From a virus, in the IMG/VR virus record IMGVR_UViG_3300035698_016290, positions 1 through 54,916 of that record: a DNA stretch of 54,916 nt, one strand, 5' to 3'. This document shows, piece after piece, positions 52,215 through 54,916 of the stretch (its first letter is position 1; each line of letters begins with the position of its first letter). The notes under the pieces are model-generated. The model saw only the letters and a list, made by a program, of their open reading frames with translations. It did no database searches and had not been told where the DNA came from. A program made the translations under genes and the position numbers.

Positions 52215-54554
52215 TAATTGTTGAGTATCGGATATGCGTACCTTGGATATTACGCTGTTTGGTTGGAATAGTGCAGACCTACTTTGTCCTAAATCTATTT
52301 CATCAATATCATCAGGGATTCCTACATCAGTATCAGAACCTTCAGAAACTCCATCGGCTAACAACTGAATATCGTCTGTCTGCCACTTCATCTGAACATT
52401 ATGAATTACGTCATCAGTAGGAGTAACTGGACCTCCAGTGATAGCACCACCACTTTCCCCAGTAGCAGCAGTTTGAACTCTGTATTCATCATTCGTAGTA
52501 AGACTATACAGTAGCATTCTATCAGCAGCAGCAGCGCCATCAGAAAGTGCGAAATACTGTTTAGTTGCGGAAGGATCATAATCAGGTTCTAGAAGTTGTA
52601 AAGAAATTTCTCCTCGATTATCCAGAACATTTCCATCGTCTCCCTTATACGTCAACTCATCCTTATTCCTAGTAACTGCTGCTAAAACAGTTGGAACATA
52701 CGAAGACATGTATGAGCCGATTTCACACTGGGCTCCCCAGAAATATGTGTTGATTGCTGCTCCGTCACCAGCAACTGTAGTTGTTCCATCTTGTTGGGTT
52801 GTATATATGCGCATTGAATGTGCAGCCGCAGTACCCGTGAATGAGAACCCACAACGGAACCAACCATTACCCCAGTTTTCAATAAATGAATCTACAGTTG
52901 TACCTATATCACTACCAAGAACCCCTGTAGATAAATCAAAATACTTACCAGCAGTAGTTCCTGTGTTATTGTATATCGCAAACCAGTCCTTATCTCCCTT
53001 TTTAGCAAAGCAAGAAAAGGTCCATGTCACTGCAGTAAGAGTGATACTTTGTTCTACGTAATGAGCACCACTGGTAGAATCGGCGATGATTCCTGCAAGA
53101 GCAGAAGTCGAACCATCAGGTGCGACAACAGAGCCTCCAATAGAATCGCCAACATCGTTCAGTGCCCAAGTAGTACCCATATCCTCGCTCTGCAAACATT
53201 TATTCTCTGCAGCAGTTTCGGCGAGGTATCCCTTGATAGACTTACCATTCGAGTCATAGCGTTCTACTTGACGCATCCAGCCAGGACCAACAGAATAAAG
53301 CTTACGTGTTACTTCTTTTACTGAAATGTTGTCAAACTCAACCCACTCCGTAGCATTATCTTGATGACCTAAATCAAGCCTAGTACCCGGATAAAGAAGT
53401 TCTAAGTGTTCAATTCTCTGCCATTCTGTTGATGTAGTAAGTGTCAGTAATGTATTCCCAGCACGCCATACTACAGGTACTGCATTACCATCAGAACGAG
53501 CCCACCCAGTAATTAAGCAAGGTCTACTTAACACAAAAGCAGAGGCAGCATATGCTCTAGGATTAACTCCATCATGAAGGACTCTCAATACTTGTACACC
53601 ATCTCCATCAGGACTAGTGCCTGTCTCTTTAGATAGAATAGCATTAGAATCTGTATACGCTCCAGTTCCTACGTCCTCTTGGTCTCCATCAACTAATGTC
53701 TCTGTACCTAACTCTGCCTTATCCAACATAGCAACAGTAGCTCTAGTTGCTACTTCTGCCAAAGCTGTACCTTCAGATTTATTAGGGTAAACACCTGTGA
53801 GTTTATCGAAACGTTCTAGGGCTATATCTAACCATTCTACTGGTCCTGCTATTCCTGCTCTCATCCAGTCAGCTTGTTTCCACATTGCAACATAAGATAT
53901 GTTAGAATCCCACTCAGAAGATCCTAGTCCAGCACCTAGGTTCAATGGACCTGCTTTTGTAACAGATCCTACAGTAGATATAACCTCCGCCGCGCCACTC
54001 ACTACTCCATTAATGTACCATTGAGCTGATCCAGAGCGATCCATAAAACACATAGCGTGATACCAAACACCTGTAGTAACAGCAGCTGAGTTAGTGCTTT
54101 GGGGGGCGGTAGTCCCATCGTCTAGTAGAAATCTAAAGGATCCACTCAACCAGTCCAGCAACCAACCTTGTCCTCCCCAGTACTTATTAACTATTCTAGC
54201 TCCATTAATAGATGCAACTTTAACAACACACTCAATTACAATGTCTTCTGTAGTTATGTCAGCGAAAGTATTATTACCTGCTTTGTAATACCCACCACCA
54301 TTAAACAGCGCACTATCATCATCCACACCTAATAGCGGAGAACCATCATTGTACGTAGGAGCAGTACCAGCCTGTAACGTAAGAGTTTCGCCGTAACCAT
54401 CTGCTACGAGGTTGGTAGCATTTGCGTCACCTAGCTTATACCGAAAATCAGGATCAACAGTCACACCATTAATTGTAAGTGGACCAGATAGGTTGGCCAC
54501 GCCAGAACGGCCATCAGCCAATTTGAATGTTGGATTCTTGTTAGATCCTAACAT
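49884..54554 (-). CDS. Giant LamG-type lectin fibre, two tandem units
   Basis: A 1556-residue protein; ATG overlaps the stop of the upstream gene (TAATG). It consists of two homologous units of about 775 residues. Each has a LamG/concanavalin-like domain (LTINGVTVDPDFRY, ITTEDIVIECVVK, WYINGVVSGA; second copy LKINGVSVDPAFRY, VTIEDMVVEAVFK), the hinge ATRATVAMLDK or QTRATVAYLDK, and a galactose-binding-like domain (ITGWARSDG / ITGWARTDG). Then come GPGWMRQVER / GPNWMRVVER, a spike-type domain (ENWGNGWFRCGF / EDWGNGWYRCFI) with WGAQCEIG / WGMQCEIG, and a second LamG domain ending GIPDDIDEIDLGQ. No signal or enzyme motif. Likely host-surface glycan binding. Confidence 0.87.
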   Translation of the reverse strand: MLGSNKNPTFKLADGRSGVANLSGPLTINGVTVDPDFRYKLGDANATNLVADGYGETLTLQAGTAPTYNDGSPLLGVDDDSALFNGGGYYKAGNNTFADITTEDIVIECVVKVASINGARIVNKYWGGQGWLLDWLSGSFRFLLDDGTTAPQSTNSAAVTTGVWYHAMCFMDRSGSAQWYINGVVSGAAEVISTVGSVTKAGPLNLGAGLGSSEWDSNISYVAMWKQADWMRAGIAGPVEWLDIALERFDKLTGVYPNKSEGTALAEVATRATVAMLDKAELGTETLVDGDQEDVGTGAYTDSNAILSKETGTSPDGDGVQVLRVLHDGVNPRAYAASAFVLSRPCLITGWARSDGNAVPVVWRAGNTLLTLTTSTEWQRIEHLELLYPGTRLDLGHQDNATEWVEFDNISVKEVTRKLYSVGPGWMRQVERYDSNGKSIKGYLAETAAENKCLQSEDMGTTWALNDVGDSIGGSVVAPDGSTSALAGIIADSTSGAHYVEQSITLTAVTWTFSCFAKKGDKDWFAIYNNTGTTAGKYFDLSTGVLGSDIGTTVDSFIENWGNGWFRCGFSFTGTAAAHSMRIYTTQQDGTTTVAGDGAAINTYFWGAQCEIGSYMSSYVPTVLAAVTRNKDELTYKGDDGNVLDNRGEISLQLLEPDYDPSATKQYFALSDGAAAADRMLLYSLTTNDEYRVQTAATGESGGAITGGPVTPTDDVIHNVQMKWQTDDIQLLADGVSEGSDTDVGIPDDIDEIDLGQSRSALFQPNSVISKVRISDTQQLIAPTFQLFSPDANYGVDALPSSLKINGVSVDPAFRYNGKDANSVDWEAEDYGETLTLQAGTAPTFHDGSPCVGDNDDSVKFNDGGYYQIASAGLGDVTIEDMVVEAVFKLDDITSAHFVMGTRLSANGWRMNQLASDTVRLLLSDGDISTVSATGLGSNVWHHVIWFLDRSGFGIAYVDGVAGVAADISTSAGSITTANEFTIGADPNGANDSDHTVAYLAMWKRDAWLSTHLNADIALERFNLLQGIQPNRAGGTATPTVQTRATVAYLDKQHGPELLVDGDMEATGVTDWTASNDAVLTKETLTRPLDTGTQILRIAYDGTANPRADQTIMTIGKTYRITGWARTDGANTAKLSNGGTVLWTSSASIAWQYFDLERLSTNPDIRLLTVSSVGFVEFDQVSVKEYARKPYLCGPNWMRVVERVDSAGTSIRGYLSETAAENLCLQSADLDTTWTLLDGGDTVGGSVTLPDGSTSILAGIIGDATDGIHGMTQDITVTAVQWTFSVLVKKGDQDWFYLSDETVANATCYFDLANGVVGTKGAGATSSGIEDWGNGWYRCFIEFLGTAAAHTFYVQPAEADTDNAFAGDGATANSYAWGMQCEIGVYPTSLIPTTTAAVTRNKDELTYKGDDGNLGGVGSEQEGSIATKILLPDHNLPATVRLVALSDGGNVTDRIYQYINASDQAVSLTRATVGNNSDVTGITDVVDGVVHSIRTTWEVDSVNNYVDEVAEGAEDTDCGIPDDLDEIDIGQGVAGAGQINGVISDIKLFRVPTRKK
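52215..54554 (-). repeat. First LamG fibre unit (N-terminal copy)
   Basis: N-terminal half of the fibre, residues 1 to about 780. It is homologous to the second unit and, apart from the galactose-binding domain, to residues 115-767 of the fibre at 10974-13277. Confidence 0.8.
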
Positions 54555-54916
54555 TAGCTAAAGTCCTGCGCTACTGTCATGAGATAGTTAGTACCGTCAT
54601 AGACTAACTCTAATTGATCTACTGCCAAGGCTCCTGCTGAAATAACTGGGATGACTCCACCTGGATGAAGAACTGAAGCAGGATAGATTAGGTCACGAGC
54701 TACGGCAGCATCTTGAATCACTTTCAACTTGTATACAAATCCATCTTTAGGATTAGACAACGTAAGTGTAACATCTCCTGTGCAGTCTGAAAGATTGATT
54801 ACCTGTACATTACCATTATCCCAATCGATAGTTTGAACAACACCAGCAGGAGTACTAGTAGTAGATAGTAATGACCCTACCTGTCCATCAGCTTCTACGT
54901 TACCACCAGTCGTGAC
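54554..54916 (-). CDS. C-terminal part of an upstream structural protein (truncated at window edge)
   Basis: The frame is open to the right edge, giving about 120 residues and a TAA that overlaps the fibre's ATG. An in-frame TTG at 54760 is not needed as a start, because the upstream codons read as protein (TPAGVVQTIDWDNGNVQVIN, CTGDVTLTLSNPKDGFVY). The sequence continues KLKVIQDAAVARDLIYPASV and LELVYDGTNYLM, a small beta domain found at the ends of phage fibre or capsid-decoration proteins. It probably belongs to another fibre or head-fibre gene. Confidence 0.7.
   Translation of the reverse strand, partial: VTTGGNVEADGQVGSLLSTTSTPAGVVQTIDWDNGNVQVINLSDCTGDVTLTLSNPKDGFVYKLKVIQDAAVARDLIYPASVLHPGGVIPVISAGALAVDQLELVYDGTNYLMTVAQDFS

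Noticed and set aside
1-54916. CRISPR arrays, tRNA genes, rRNA genes or integrase/attachment sites
   Set aside because: No regularly spaced repeats, no cloverleaf-like sequences and no recombinase motifs were seen; nearly all bases are covered by minus-strand protein genes.

Overview
The window is one continuous, densely packed block of late virion-morphogenesis genes from a large contractile-tailed (myovirus-type) bacteriophage. Every credible gene lies on the minus strand, so the transcriptional order runs from base 54916 down to base 1. Genes abut or overlap by a few bases: TAATG, ATGA and TAGTG junctions recur, and Shine-Dalgarno sequences such as AGGAGG and AAGGAG are easy to see. The DNA looks AT-rich. 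The host cannot be named from the sequence. The tail carries lectin-like fibre modules and an M23 peptidoglycan endopeptidase, so the target is a bacterial envelope.

In transcriptional order the layout is as follows. (a) The end of a structural gene and a 1556-residue LamG-type fibre made of two tandem copies of one unit (54916-49884). (b) Neck and connector proteins and a probable tail terminator (49811-47516). (c) Tail sheath, tail tube, a stem-loop terminator, and two further tube-fold paralogues (47498-42885). (d) Two probable tail assembly chaperones separated by a GIY-YIG homing endonuclease (42866-40770). (e) Two giant tape-measure-like proteins, the first interrupted by a complete intein with a LAGLIDADG endonuclease (40770-31613). 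(f) Baseplate hub fused to an M23 tail lysin, a small OB-fold protein, and a small hydrophobic-tailed protein (31603-24984). (g) A second GIY-YIG endonuclease, a gp25-like wedge protein, and a baseplate J/gp6-like protein. An HNH endonuclease follows that has captured the first ten codons of the next wedge gene (24983-20303). (h) A run of baseplate-peripheral and fibre proteins, including a third copy of the LamG unit, three coiled-coil/discoidin-like proteins, and a fibre with an S74-type intramolecular chaperone (20310-1308). (i) A small membrane-anchored protein and an actin-like ATPase gene that is itself interrupted by an intein and runs off the left edge (1308-1).

The strongest novelty is the density of selfish elements inside essential virion genes. 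In 55 kb there are two inteins (one in an actin-like ATPase, one in a tape-measure-like tail protein), two GIY-YIG and one HNH free-standing endonucleases, and a possible relic of a fourth. The HNH insertion can be reconstructed at base-pair level: a 26-bp duplication gives the endonuclease the original start of the wedge gene, while the wedge gene restarts at a coupled GTG. The pairing of an actin-like filament protein with a small membrane-anchored partner at the end of the tail operon is the other part worth following.

Functions are inferred from motifs read by eye and from gene order. No database search was possible.
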